Assembly (NCBI RefSeq): GCF_028993615.1
Contig: NZ_CP118632.1
Span: 372,001-436,000 of the forward strand
From: Herbaspirillum sp. WKF16
GTDB taxonomy: Bacteria > Pseudomonadota > Gammaproteobacteria > Burkholderiales > Burkholderiaceae_D
Reading direction: 5' to 3'
DNA: 64,000 nucleotides
The notes under the pieces: generated by a model
Databases searched by the model: none
Seen by the model: only the letters and a program-made list of their open reading frames with translations
What the model was told of the DNA's origin: nothing
In this document: positions 1 to 9,271 of the stretch, piece by piece
How the letters are laid out: each line of letters begins with the position of its first letter
Position numbering within the stretch: position 1 is the first letter of the stretch
Program-made: the position numbers and the translations under genes

Positions 1-496
1 GATCGAAGATCAGCGGGATCTTCAGCTCGGCGGCCTGTTCGGCGTGCTGCAGCATGCCGTCGCGGCCGTCGGGCGCGACGATGGCGAACTTGACCGCGCC
101 GGCGTCGGCTACCTTGTTCTCATGCGACCAGGTCATCGCGCCCGGGTGGAAGGCGGTGATCTGGTTGCTGTCGGCATCGGTGGTGATGAAGCACTGCGCA
201 GTGAAGGACGAGTCGATCTGGCGCACGCAGCGGGTGGAAATTCCCAGCTGGGCGAAGCGCTCGATATAAGGCGCGCTGTCGATGCCGACGGTGGCCATGA
301 CCACCGGCTCGCCGCCCAGGAGCTTCAGGTTGTAGCCGATATTGCCGGCGCAGCCACCGAACTCGCGGCGCATGGTCGGCACCAGGAAGGACACGTTGAC
401 CTTGTGCAACTGGTCGGCCAGCAGCGCCTCGGCGAAGCGGCCCTCGTACTGCATGATGTTGTCGAAGGCGAGGGAACCGCAGATCAGTGAGCTCAT
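1..496 (-). CDS. PfkB-family carbohydrate (adenosine-type) kinase, N-terminal part
   Basis: The reading frame starts at ATG 496 and runs off the left edge, so only about 165 residues are visible. The start MSSLICGSLAFDN and the glycine stretch FGGCAGNIGYNLKLLGG are the N-terminal substrate-binding signature of the PfkB/ribokinase superfamily, which phosphorylates sugars or nucleosides with ATP. The catalytic GAGD-type motif would lie outside the window, so the substrate cannot be fixed; adenosine-kinase-like sugar kinases are the nearest type I recall. It lies about 100 bases downstream of the zinc-ribbon gene on the same strand and may be the distal gene of the acc-prmA cluster. Confidence 0.75.
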   Translation of the reverse strand, partial: MSSLICGSLAFDNIMQYEGRFAEALLADQLHKVNVSFLVPTMRREFGGCAGNIGYNLKLLGGEPVVMATVGIDSAPYIERFAQLGISTRCVRQIDSSFTAQCFITTDADSNQITAFHPGAMTWSHENKVADAGAVKFAIVAPDGRDGMLQHAEQAAELKIPLIFD

Positions 497-592
497 GGGA
501 ATGGAAGAAATGGTGGCGAAAGCCGCATTGTAGAAGAAAGCGGCGCGAAGTTCAGCACGGCCGCGCAGTAGCCGCGCCGGAAAGCGGTGAAA

Positions 593-1762
593 TCAGGGAT
601 AGAACAGGTAAATGCGGTAGCCCGACACCAGCGCATCGCTCAGTTCGAAGGTCAGCTTGACCTGCTGTTCGCTCTCGCCGGCGATGCCCGCGTCCAGCAA
701 CTGCGGGGTGGCCAGGTATTCGCGCGGACGGAAGACCCGCCGCACCACCGGTTTCTCGTCGTCGTTGTTGAGCGTGAGTTCGATGTGCGGCCAGGCCTGC
801 GGCTCGCCGCTGCGGTTGCGCAGCACCAGCGCCAGGGCGTAGATGTTCTGGTTGGGCGGCACCACCTGCAGCTCGTTGGACTCCAGCGTCAACCGGTCGA
901 TCTGGGCCGGCAGGCCCACCGTGCAATGGAAGGCGGCGCACATGCCGTTGAGCATGGGGCGCAGCGGCGGCGCGGCCACCGCCAGCTGGTTGCGCCAGTA
1001 ATAGATCGACTGCAGCAGCAGCACCGGCACCATCACGCCGGCGGCCACCATCATGACGATCTTCATCACGTGCCCGACGCGCTCCTTGCGTTCGGCATTC
1101 TTGACGAAGGCGGGCGCCTCGACCTCGGCTTCATCGTCCTCGCCTTCATCGCGAGCCCCGGCTTCGGCGTCGTCCTGCCCGGCGTCGGCGGCGATGGCCT
1201 CTTCGTAGGCCTTGAACGGATCATCGTCGGCGCGCGGGTGCGTTTCGGCTGCTTCGGCCGCTTCGGTCGCCTCGTCCTCGCGGTCGGCCGAGGAGCGGCG
1301 CAGCAGCGCGGCGCCGCCGATTTCCTCGTCGACGTCAGGCACGTCGGCCGCCATCGACTCCTCCGATGCCGCGTTCAGCGGCACATAGCCGGGGCTGGCG
1401 GGCGAACGGAAGACCTTGGGTTCGGGAGCGGCAGGGACGGGCGCGGCGAAAGCAGTTGCCGCCGGCGCCGATGGCCCGGCGGCAGGCGGTTCGCCTGCGG
1501 CGACTTGATTGACTTCGGAGATGGCGCCGGCCGCAGGCGGCACAGCGGAAGAAGAGGCAGCCTGCGGTCCGCCGAAGCGGGCCTTGCTGCCCGGGGCTGG
1601 TTGGTAGTGGCCGTCGCTGATGCTGGCCTCGACCAGGAACTCCTGGCCGTTGAACACCTGGCGGCAGCTACCGCAGCGGACCAGGCCGCCGCGCAGTTTG
1701 AGTTGGTCGCCGGCGACCCGGAAGATGGTGAAGCAATGCGGACATTGAGTCGCCAGCGCCAT
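593..1762 (-). CDS. Zinc-ribbon DUF3426 membrane protein (MJ0042-type finger)
   Basis: The 389-residue protein opens with a small zinc ribbon, with cysteines at 7, 10, 30 and 33 as two CxxC pairs (CPHC and CGSC). A long Ala/Glu/Asp-rich low-complexity linker of about 180 residues follows. One transmembrane segment lies near residues 230-252 (IVMMVAAGVMVPVLLL), and a C-terminal beta-rich DUF3426 domain follows, presumably on the periplasmic side. The family is common in betaproteobacteria next to prmA, but its function is not known to me. The gene starts 4 bases after the prmA stop codon, so the two are almost certainly co-transcribed. Confidence 0.85.
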   Translation of the reverse strand: MALATQCPHCFTIFRVAGDQLKLRGGLVRCGSCRQVFNGQEFLVEASISDGHYQPAPGSKARFGGPQAASSSAVPPAAGAISEVNQVAAGEPPAAGPSAPAATAFAAPVPAAPEPKVFRSPASPGYVPLNAASEESMAADVPDVDEEIGGAALLRRSSADREDEATEAAEAAETHPRADDDPFKAYEEAIAADAGQDDAEAGARDEGEDDEAEVEAPAFVKNAERKERVGHVMKIVMMVAAGVMVPVLLLQSIYYWRNQLAVAAPPLRPMLNGMCAAFHCTVGLPAQIDRLTLESNELQVVPPNQNIYALALVLRNRSGEPQAWPHIELTLNNDDEKPVVRRVFRPREYLATPQLLDAGIAGESEQQVKLTFELSDALVSGYRIYLFYP

Positions 1763-1766
1763 GCGC

Positions 1767-2690
1767 TTACTCCGGCAGACGGCCTGCCAGCGCCACCCAT
1801 CCTTCGTGCGCCGCCCAGACTGTCAGCGGGATGTAGGGCGCATAGGCGGCGATCACTTCCTCGGCCTGGCGGTCCAGCACGCCCGACAGCACCAGCGAGC
1901 CACCCGGGCGCACGCGTCCGGCCAGCATCGGCGCCATCAGTTGCAGCGGGCCGGCCAGGATATTGGCCACCACCACGTCGAAACGCTCGCCTTCCGGATG
2001 CGCCTGGGCGAATTCTTCCGGCAGGTAATACGTCGCTTCGCACTGGTTGCGCGCGGTGTTGTAGCCGGCCGCTTCCAGCGCCTGCGGATCGATGTCCACG
2101 CCGATCACCTGCGGCACGCCGACCTTGGCTGCCACCAGGGCCAGGATGCCCGAGCCGCAGCCGTAGTCCAGCAGCGTCTGCACGCCGCTGGCGGCGTCGG
2201 CGTTCGTCTCCAGCCACTCCATGCACAGCCGGGTGGTCGGATGGCTGCCGGTGCCGAAGGCCAGGCCGGGATCGAGTTCCAGCACCAGCGCGTCCGGGTC
2301 GGACGGCGCGTCGTGCCAGCTCGGCACCACCCAGATGCGGCGGCCGATGTGGATGGGCTCGAATTGCGACTGCGTCAAGCGCACCCAGTCCTGTTCTTCC
2401 ACCTCGCGGGTGGCGAAGGGCAGGGCATAGTCCAGCCCGATCGCCTTGGCGGCGTCGGTGACGATGGCGGCGTGGTCGGCATCCTTGCCGGCCAACGCCA
2501 CCACGCGGCTGCGATCCCACGCGGCTTGCTCCGGCTCCATGCCGGGCTCGCCGAACAGGGGACGCTCGGCCTCGGTGCCCTCGTCGGCGTCTTCCACCGA
2601 CACTGACAGGGCGCCAGCCTCCATCAAGGCGTCGGACAATGCCTCCGCCTGGTCGCGCGCCACTTCAATGACGATTTCTATCCAGCCCAT
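1767..2690 (-). CDS. prmA: Ribosomal protein L11 methyltransferase
   Basis: PrmA transfers methyl groups from S-adenosylmethionine to lysines and the N-terminus of ribosomal protein L11. The 307 residues are the normal family length. The N-terminal L11-recognition domain (start [10 protein letters not shown]) is followed by a Rossmann methyltransferase domain with the SAM loop [19 protein letters not shown] and the catalytic-site motif [10 protein letters not shown]. It sits 12 bases downstream of accC and 4 bases upstream of the zinc-ribbon gene, as the third gene of an accB-accC-prmA run. This acc-prmA linkage is widespread in proteobacteria. Confidence 0.96.
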   Translation of the reverse strand: MGWIEIVIEVARDQAEALSDALMEAGALSVSVEDADEGTEAERPLFGEPGMEPEQAAWDRSRVVALAGKDADHAAIVTDAAKAIGLDYALPFATREVEEQDWVRLTQSQFEPIHIGRRIWVVPSWHDAPSDPDALVLELDPGLAFGTGSHPTTRLCMEWLETNADAASGVQTLLDYGCGSGILALVAAKVGVPQVIGVDIDPQALEAAGYNTARNQCEATYYLPEEFAQAHPEGERFDVVVANILAGPLQLMAPMLAGRVRPGGSLVLSGVLDRQAEEVIAAYAPYIPLTVWAAHEGWVALAGRLPE

Positions 2691-2702
2691 CGGTCCCTTG
2701 CC

Positions 2703-4079
<1,377 letters not shown>

Positions 4080-4203
4080 AACAGGAATGAGGCGTCGCCA
4101 AGATCAAGCGTTATAGGTTCCGGATGCCGGGCCGCCGGCCGCGCCGGATACATCGGGCGCAGGGCGCGGCGGCTCGCATCGACAGTACAGCATTTCCACT
4201 TCC

Positions 4204-4225
4204 GGCGCCGCCTTCGGGCGGCGCC
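4204..4225 (-). promoter_or_regulatory. Perfect 9-bp hairpin between accB and accC
   Basis: GGCGCCGCC and GGCGGCGCC are perfect complements separated by four bases (TTCG on the plus strand, CGAA in the transcript). There is no T-run after it in the direction of accC, so it does not look like a Rho-independent terminator. An RNA processing or stability element, or an accB:accC dosage element, is more likely. Confidence 0.55.
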
Positions 4226-4257
4226 ATCCGGCCAGGCCGGGAATGCGTCTTTCGCGA

Positions 4258-4722
4258 TCAGCCCAGCACGAACAGCGGCTGGCCGAATTCGACCGGCTGG
4301 CCGTTTTCCACCAGGATCTGCTTGATCACGCCGCCCTTGTCGGCGTCGATTTCGTTCAACAGCTTCATCGCTTCGATGATGCACAGGGTGTCGCCTTCCT
4401 TGACTTCCTTGCCCACTTCGGCGAACGCCGGGGCGCCCGGCGCGGAGGAGCGGTAGAAGGTGCCGACCATCGGCGACTTCACGATATGGCCTTCCGGCAC
4501 GGCGGCCACCGGCGCGGCAGCGGCGGGGGCTGCGACCGGGGCGGCTGCGGCGACCGGGGCCGGCGCGTAGGCTTGCTGCTGCGGCACCATCACGACCTGG
4601 TTCTGCGCATTCGGGGAGGACTTGACGATCCTGACCTTGCTTTCGCCTTCGGTAACTTCCAGCTCTTCGATGGCCGATTCAGCAACCAGGTCGATCAGCG
4701 TCTTGAGTTTTCGTAAATCCAT
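4258..4722 (-). CDS. accB: Biotin carboxyl carrier protein of acetyl-CoA carboxylase
   Basis: AccB carries the covalently bound biotin that shuttles carboxyl groups between AccC and the carboxyltransferase. The 154 residues are typical. An N-terminal helical region ([13 protein letters not shown]) is followed by a flexible Ala/Pro-rich linker around residues 50-82 and a C-terminal biotinyl domain with [11 protein letters not shown]. Lysine 120 of that motif is the expected biotinylation site. A purine-rich GAGGGATTC precedes the start. It forms an operon with accC, with aroQ lying upstream on the same strand. Confidence 0.97.
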   Translation of the reverse strand: MDLRKLKTLIDLVAESAIEELEVTEGESKVRIVKSSPNAQNQVVMVPQQQAYAPAPVAAAAPVAAPAAAAPVAAVPEGHIVKSPMVGTFYRSSAPGAPAFAEVGKEVKEGDTLCIIEAMKLLNEIDADKGGVIKQILVENGQPVEFGQPLFVLG

Positions 4723-4863
4723 TTGAATCCCTCGGAATGTAGATGAGTGGTGAATATTTAAGCTCGCCGGCTGTCCATGGCGGCCGGCAGTATTGGGGTA
4801 GTGCTTGTTGCTTGGGTGATGCGATCCGTGATGTCAGGAGCTAGCGCAAGGCGAATCCCGCCA

Positions 4864-5301
4864 TCAGGACTGACGCAGCCAGAAGTCGACCGCCAAGCGG
4901 TAGCCGTCGACTCCGAAGCCGCACATGACTGCCCGGGCGATGCCGGACAGGTACGAAAAATGCCGAAATTCCTCGCGTTGATGAATATTGGAAATATGCA
5001 CTTCGACGAAGGGGATCGCCACGCCGGCCAGCGCATCGCGCAGCGCCACGCTGGTGTGGGTCAATCCGCCCGGGTTGATGACGATGGCATCCACGCCTTC
5101 GGCGCGGGCCTGGTGGATGCGGTCGATCAATGCGCCTTCATGGTTGCTCTGGAACGACTGCAGCCGGGCGCCGGCGGCGCCTGCCTGTTCCTGGGCGCGT
5201 TTTTCAACGTCGGCCAGCGTGGTCGATCCGTAGACTTCCGGCTCGCGGGTCCCCAGCAGATTCAGGTTCGGACCATTGAGCAGGAGAAGGTGTTTTGCCA
5301 T
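4864..5301 (-). CDS. aroQ: Type II 3-dehydroquinate dehydratase
   Basis: AroQ dehydrates 3-dehydroquinate to 3-dehydroshikimate, step three of the shikimate pathway. It is the small (145-residue) type II enzyme, unrelated to type I AroD. Visible signatures are [16 protein letters not shown] at the N-terminus with the catalytic tyrosine shortly after (EVYG), [17 protein letters not shown] in the middle, and the substrate-binding [16 protein letters not shown]. aroQ directly upstream of accBC is a common proteobacterial arrangement. aroE of the same pathway is at 12319. Confidence 0.97.
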   Translation of the reverse strand: MAKHLLLLNGPNLNLLGTREPEVYGSTTLADVEKRAQEQAGAAGARLQSFQSNHEGALIDRIHQARAEGVDAIVINPGGLTHTSVALRDALAGVAIPFVEVHISNIHQREEFRHFSYLSGIARAVMCGFGVDGYRLAVDFWLRQS

Positions 5302-5386
5302 GGAGATTGGGCTCCGTTTGACGACGATGCGCGCATTTTGCCGTCAAATGCCATCTTTTGGCAAGAAAAACTTTCTTTGCGCGGAT

Positions 5387-5908
5387 TTACAGTTGGGAGA
5401 GGTCTTGGCGCAGCTCGTCGAACTTCAAGCGGCCGAGGTAGATCTTTTTGACTTTGCCGTCCCGTCCCACCAGTGCGGTGAAGGGGAGACCGCCCGCCTG
5501 ATTGCCGAATTGCCTGAGCAAATCGGTGGCGCCGGTTCCGGCAACGAACAGAGGATAGCGGATTTGGTACTTTTGCGCAAACTTGGCGATATTTTCCTGA
5601 CTATCGACGCCAATTCCCAGAATTTGCACCGGGGCAATCTCCTGCTGCAAGGCCGTCAGCTCGGGCATCTCTTCCACGCAGGGGCCGCACCACGTCGCCC
5701 AGAAGTTGACCACCAGCGGCTTGCCCTTCCACTGGGCCAGCGACTGCTGCCGGCCCGACGCGTCCGGCATCGACTGCGACAGCAGGCGGTTCAGGGCCTG
5801 GGTTTCGGGCGAGTCGGCAGGCGTGGCGCGATGGCTGGCGTACATGCCCACGCCCACGCAAATGACGGCAACCACCGCCAGGATGATGGTATTGCGCAGC
5901 TTCTTCAT
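5387..5908 (-). CDS. TlpA-like membrane-anchored thioredoxin
   Basis: The 173-residue protein has an N-terminal membrane anchor (MKKLRNTIILAVVAVICVGVG) and a periplasmic thioredoxin fold with the active site WCGPC (Cys74 and Cys77) within FWATWCGPCVEEMPEL. Such TlpA/ResA-type proteins reduce periplasmic disulfides, often for cytochrome c or copper-centre maturation. The open frame continues upstream, but ATG 5908 is chosen because it begins the anchor and overlaps the preceding stop codon by 4 bases (ATGA). The partner substrate is not evident from the neighbours. Confidence 0.9.
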   Translation of the reverse strand: MKKLRNTIILAVVAVICVGVGMYASHRATPADSPETQALNRLLSQSMPDASGRQQSLAQWKGKPLVVNFWATWCGPCVEEMPELTALQQEIAPVQILGIGVDSQENIAKFAQKYQIRYPLFVAGTGATDLLRQFGNQAGGLPFTALVGRDGKVKKIYLGRLKFDELRQDLSQL

Positions 5909-6555
5909 CGATCTTCTTCCTTTGAGGTCTCTTCTATCAGGCGCGCCAGCGCGCCGGCGTCGGCGCGTTCCGGGCGGCGGCCGGGGGCGGCGCGCACGCT
6001 GCCGCGCAGGTCGTCTTCGTCGTACACGGCCACATGCGCCAGTTCCGGCGCCGCGCCCTTTTGCGGCAGCAGGAAGCTCAGCGTCTCCACCGGCTGGCCA
6101 TGGCGGAAGTGCGGCGTCTCGCCGACTTCGAAATTCACGTTCTTGTTGAGCAGGAAGATTTCCACGTCCTTGGCGCTGGGCGTAAACAATTGCAGGTGGA
6201 TATCCGAATGCTCGCCGGCGGTGCCGTTCCACACCGCGCCGACGATGTAGGGGTTGTAGGCTTGCAGATCCTGCATCAGTTTCAGCGCCACCCGCCGCAG
6301 GTGCGCCAGGCGCGCCGGCTGCGTGTCGGCGAAGAACAGTTCGTTATAGATGCGCACTTCGTCTTCGATCTGCTCGTTATCGGGCATGATCTCGCCGCGC
6401 GCCTTCTGGTTGCCCAGGATCTGTCGGGCCGCCTTGCGCTTGGCCGTGCCGTAGTCGGCGCCGTCCTCGGCGATCATGCGCGCGGCCGCCGCGGCGATCT
6501 CGGCGCGCAGCTGTTCGGTTTCCGATGTGTAGAAATCTGGCATGGGCGACATCAT
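5905..6555 (-). CDS. Uncharacterised protein, possible nucleotidyltransferase-like fold
   Basis: The 216-residue soluble protein has an N-terminal helical region (TSETEQLRAEIAAAAARMIAEDG) followed by a mixed region with GAVWNGTAGEHSDIHLQLF. The pattern G-x-V-x-N-G-x(4)-HSDI recalls the G-S-x-D core of minimal nucleotidyltransferases, but I cannot confirm this. Homologues beside tlpA/mpl are, as I remember, sometimes mislabelled as UDP-N-acetylmuramate ligases because they neighbour mpl; the sequence has no Mur-ligase P-loop. The two start codons MMSPM leave the exact start open. It is translationally coupled to the TlpA gene (ATGA overlap) and divergent from mpl. Confidence 0.6.
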   Translation of the reverse strand: MMSPMPDFYTSETEQLRAEIAAAAARMIAEDGADYGTAKRKAARQILGNQKARGEIMPDNEQIEDEVRIYNELFFADTQPARLAHLRRVALKLMQDLQAYNPYIVGAVWNGTAGEHSDIHLQLFTPSAKDVEIFLLNKNVNFEVGETPHFRHGQPVETLSFLLPQKGAAPELAHVAVYDEDDLRGSVRAAPGRRPERADAGALARLIEETSKEEDR

Positions 6556-6650
6556 ACCCGCTCATGCGCGGCATCGCTTTTTGGCTCGGCCGGCATCGGC
6601 GGATAGGGCCGGGTCGGGTAAAATCACGCGATTACACCTGTAGATTTGAT

Positions 6651-8036
6651 ATGCACATTCACATTCTCGGCATTTGCGGCACCTTCATGGGCGGCCTCGC
6701 CGTCCTCGCCAAGGAAGCCGGCCACAAGGTGACCGGCTGCGACGCCAACGTCTACCCGCCGATGAGTACCCAGCTGGAAGCCCAGGGCATCGAACTGATG
6801 CAGGGCTTCGATCCGTCCCAGGTCGACCTCAAGCCCGACCTGTTCGTCATCGGCAACGTGGTCTCGCGCGGCAACCCGCTGATGGAAGAGATCCTCAACC
6901 GCGGCCTGCCCTACGTCTCCGGTCCCGAATGGATCGGTCGCCACATCCTGCAGGACAAATGGGTGCTGGCCGTGGCCGGCACGCACGGCAAGACCACCAC
7001 TTCGGCCATGCTGGCCTGGATCCTGGAGCACGCCGGCTACCGGCCCGGCTTCCTGATCGGCGGCGTGCCGATGAACTTCGGCATCTCGGCGCGCCTGGGC
7101 AGCGACGGCCATGGCGGCCCGTCGCCGTTCTTCGTCATCGAAGCCGACGAGTACGACACCGCCTTCTTCGACAAGCGCAGCAAGTTCGTGCACTACCGCG
7201 CGCGCACCGCGATCCTGAACAACCTGGAATACGATCACGCCGATATCTTCCCGGATCTGGCAGCCATCGAAACCCAATTCCACCATCTGGTGCGCACCGT
7301 GCCCGGCATCGGCCGGCTGCTGGTCAACGGCCGCGAGCCGGCGCTGCAACGCGTGATCGGGCGCGGCTGCTGGAGCGAACGCGAGGACTTCGGCGTGGCC
7401 GATTCCGCGCAAGGCGGCTGGGCGCTGGTGAACCATGACGACGGCCGCTTCGACGTAGTGTTCCAGGGCCAGCCGCAAGGCACCGTGCAATGGTCGCTTT
7501 CCGGCGAGCACAACCGCATGAACGCGCTGGCCGCGATCGCCGCCGCGCGCCACGTCGGCGTGGCGCCGGCCCAGGCAATCGAGGCGCTGGGCCTGTTCCA
7601 GAGCGTCAAGCGGCGCATGGAACTGCGCGGCACCGCCAACGGCGTGGCCGTGTACGACGACTTCGCCCACCATCCGACCGCGATCGCCACCACGGTGGCC
7701 GGCCTGCGCAAGAAAATCGGGGGCGCGCGCATCCTGGCGGTGCTGGAGCCGCGCTCCAACACCATGAAGCTGGGCACCATGAAGGATGCGCTCGCGGCCA
7801 GCCTGGCCGACGCCGACCTGGTGTTCGGCTATGGCGCCCGCGACGGCCGCGACGCGCTGGGCTGGAACCTGGCCGACGCGCTGGCGCCGCTGGGCGCCAA
7901 GGCCGGCGCCTACGACGACCTGGGCGCGCTGGTGCAGGCCGTCAAGTCCGCCGCGCGCGCCGGCGATCAGGTGCTGGTGATGAGCAACGGCGGCTTCGGC
8001 GGCGTGCACCAGAAGCTGCTGGACGCGCTGGCATGA
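6651..8036 (+). CDS. mpl: UDP-MurNAc:L-alanyl-gamma-D-glutamyl-meso-DAP ligase (murein tripeptide recycling)
   Basis: Mpl joins the recycled tripeptide Ala-Glu-DAP to UDP-MurNAc, returning cell-wall turnover products to the MurF step. The 461 residues and the start MHIHILGICGTFMGG match Mpl rather than MurC. The Mur-ligase ATP loop is AGTHGKTTTSAMLAW, the central-domain signature is FFVIEADEYDTAFFDKRSKF, and the C-terminal domain has YDDFAHHPTAI. The frame is open upstream, but ATG 6651 is the family start. It overlaps yqiA by 4 bases. anmK (15735) belongs to the same recycling physiology. Confidence 0.95.
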   Translation: MHIHILGICGTFMGGLAVLAKEAGHKVTGCDANVYPPMSTQLEAQGIELMQGFDPSQVDLKPDLFVIGNVVSRGNPLMEEILNRGLPYVSGPEWIGRHILQDKWVLAVAGTHGKTTTSAMLAWILEHAGYRPGFLIGGVPMNFGISARLGSDGHGGPSPFFVIEADEYDTAFFDKRSKFVHYRARTAILNNLEYDHADIFPDLAAIETQFHHLVRTVPGIGRLLVNGREPALQRVIGRGCWSEREDFGVADSAQGGWALVNHDDGRFDVVFQGQPQGTVQWSLSGEHNRMNALAAIAAARHVGVAPAQAIEALGLFQSVKRRMELRGTANGVAVYDDFAHHPTAIATTVAGLRKKIGGARILAVLEPRSNTMKLGTMKDALAASLADADLVFGYGARDGRDALGWNLADALAPLGAKAGAYDDLGALVQAVKSAARAGDQVLVMSNGGFGGVHQKLLDALA

Positions 8037-8632
8037 TCCTGTACCTGCACGGTTTCCGTTCCTCGCCGCAGTCGTTCAAGGCGCGCCTGATGGGGCAGCG
8101 CATGCGCGAACTGGGCTTGCAGGAGCAGTACGCCTGCCCGCAGCTGCCGGCCTCGCCGGCCGGCGCCATCGCGCTGGCCGAGGCGCTCATCGCCCGACAG
8201 GCCGGCCCGGACTTGGCGCGCCTGAACGTGGTCGGCTCGTCGCTGGGCGGCTTCTACGCCACCTGGCTGGCCGAGAAATACGGCTGCCGCGCGGTGCTGC
8301 TGAACCCGGCGGTAAAGCCGCCGCGCGAGCTGGAGTCCTATATCGGCGTGAGCACGCAATACCATTCCGACGAACCCTTCGAATTCAAGCGCGAGTACGT
8401 CGACGAACTGCGCGCGCTGATGACCGAACGCATCACCCGGCCCGAGCGTTACTTCCTCATCGCCGCCACCGGCGACGAAGTGCTGGACTGGCGCGAGATG
8501 GTGGCGCATTACCCCGGCGCACGCCAGACCGTCATCGAAGGCAGCGACCACGGCATCGCCGAGTTCGCCGATCACCTCGACGACGTGCTGGCGTTTTGCG
8601 GCGTGGGCGCGGCGGGCAAGGCGGTGTCCTGA
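8033..8632 (+). CDS. yqiA: YqiA-type alpha/beta-hydrolase esterase
   Basis: A 199-residue member of the YqiA/YcfP family of small cytoplasmic esterases. The oxyanion-side motif is YLHGFRSSP, the nucleophile elbow is VGSSLGG with Ser70, and the likely acid and base are in ATGDEVLDW and GSDHGI near the C-terminus. In enterobacteria yqiA clusters with parE and cpdA; here it is coupled to mpl by ATGA and to the chorismate lyase gene by TGATG. The natural substrate is not known to me. Confidence 0.88.
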   Translation: MILYLHGFRSSPQSFKARLMGQRMRELGLQEQYACPQLPASPAGAIALAEALIARQAGPDLARLNVVGSSLGGFYATWLAEKYGCRAVLLNPAVKPPRELESYIGVSTQYHSDEPFEFKREYVDELRALMTERITRPERYFLIAATGDEVLDWREMVAHYPGARQTVIEGSDHGIAEFADHLDDVLAFCGVGAAGKAVS

Positions 8633-9255
8633 TGCCGCATTGCCCGGGCCGCGCCAACTGGATGGCGCATCCGCAGGCGCTGGCCTCGCTGCTGGCCGGC
8701 GACGGCGACCTGGCGCGCCGCACGCGCGCCTGGCTGGCCGACGCCGGCTCGATGACCCTGAAGCTCAAGGCGCGCACCGACGATTTCTCGGTGCGCCTGC
8801 TGCGCCAGCGTCCCGGCCCGATCCTGGCCGACGAGCATGCCGCGCTGGGCGTGGCCGCGCGCAGCCGGGTGGTCGAGCGCGACGTGATCCTGCATTGCGG
8901 CGGCCGGCCGGTGGTGTTCGGCCACACGGTGCTGTCGACGGCGTCGGTCAAGTCCGACTGGCCCTTCTTCAGCAAGCTGGGCACGACGCCCTTGGGCGCC
9001 AATTTGTTTTTCGACCCGCTGGTGGCGCGCAGCCCGATTTTCTACGCCCGCCTGCAGGCCAAGCATCCGTTGATGCGCCGCATCGCCGCGGCCTTGCCGG
9101 ATGAGGCCATCCCGACCGCCTTGTTCGCGCGCCGCTCGCTGTTTTCGCGCCGCGGCGGCGTGCTGATGGTTACCGACGTTTTCCTGCCGGCGCTGGGTGC
9201 GCTGATTCGTCCCGAGCCCGGGGTCGGCAAGAGATTTGAGAATTTGAAAGATTGA
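8632..9255 (+). CDS. ubiC: Chorismate lyase (ubiquinone pathway entry)
   Basis: UbiC splits chorismate into 4-hydroxybenzoate and pyruvate, the committed step to ubiquinone. At 207 residues it is slightly longer than the roughly 165-residue E. coli enzyme. Family marks are WLADAGSMTLKLKA near the N-terminus, the RDVILHCGGRPVVFGHTVL segment that lines the product site, and LGTTPLGANLFFDPLVARSPI. The start chosen is ATG 8632, which overlaps the yqiA stop by one base. A UbiA prenyltransferase gene is not adjacent. Confidence 0.88.
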   Translation: MPHCPGRANWMAHPQALASLLAGDGDLARRTRAWLADAGSMTLKLKARTDDFSVRLLRQRPGPILADEHAALGVAARSRVVERDVILHCGGRPVVFGHTVLSTASVKSDWPFFSKLGTTPLGANLFFDPLVARSPIFYARLQAKHPLMRRIAAALPDEAIPTALFARRSLFSRRGGVLMVTDVFLPALGALIRPEPGVGKRFENLKD

Positions 9256-9271
9256 GAAGCAGAAGCACACG

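Noticed and set aside
587..2461. A 624-codon plus-strand frame over the zinc-ribbon and prmA genes
   Set aside because: Shadow frame; the second half is Arg/Pro/Ala low complexity.
5905..6555. Naming this gene as a UDP-N-acetylmuramate-alanine ligase
   Set aside because: It is 216 residues with no Mur-ligase ATP loop; the real Mur-type ligase is mpl next door.
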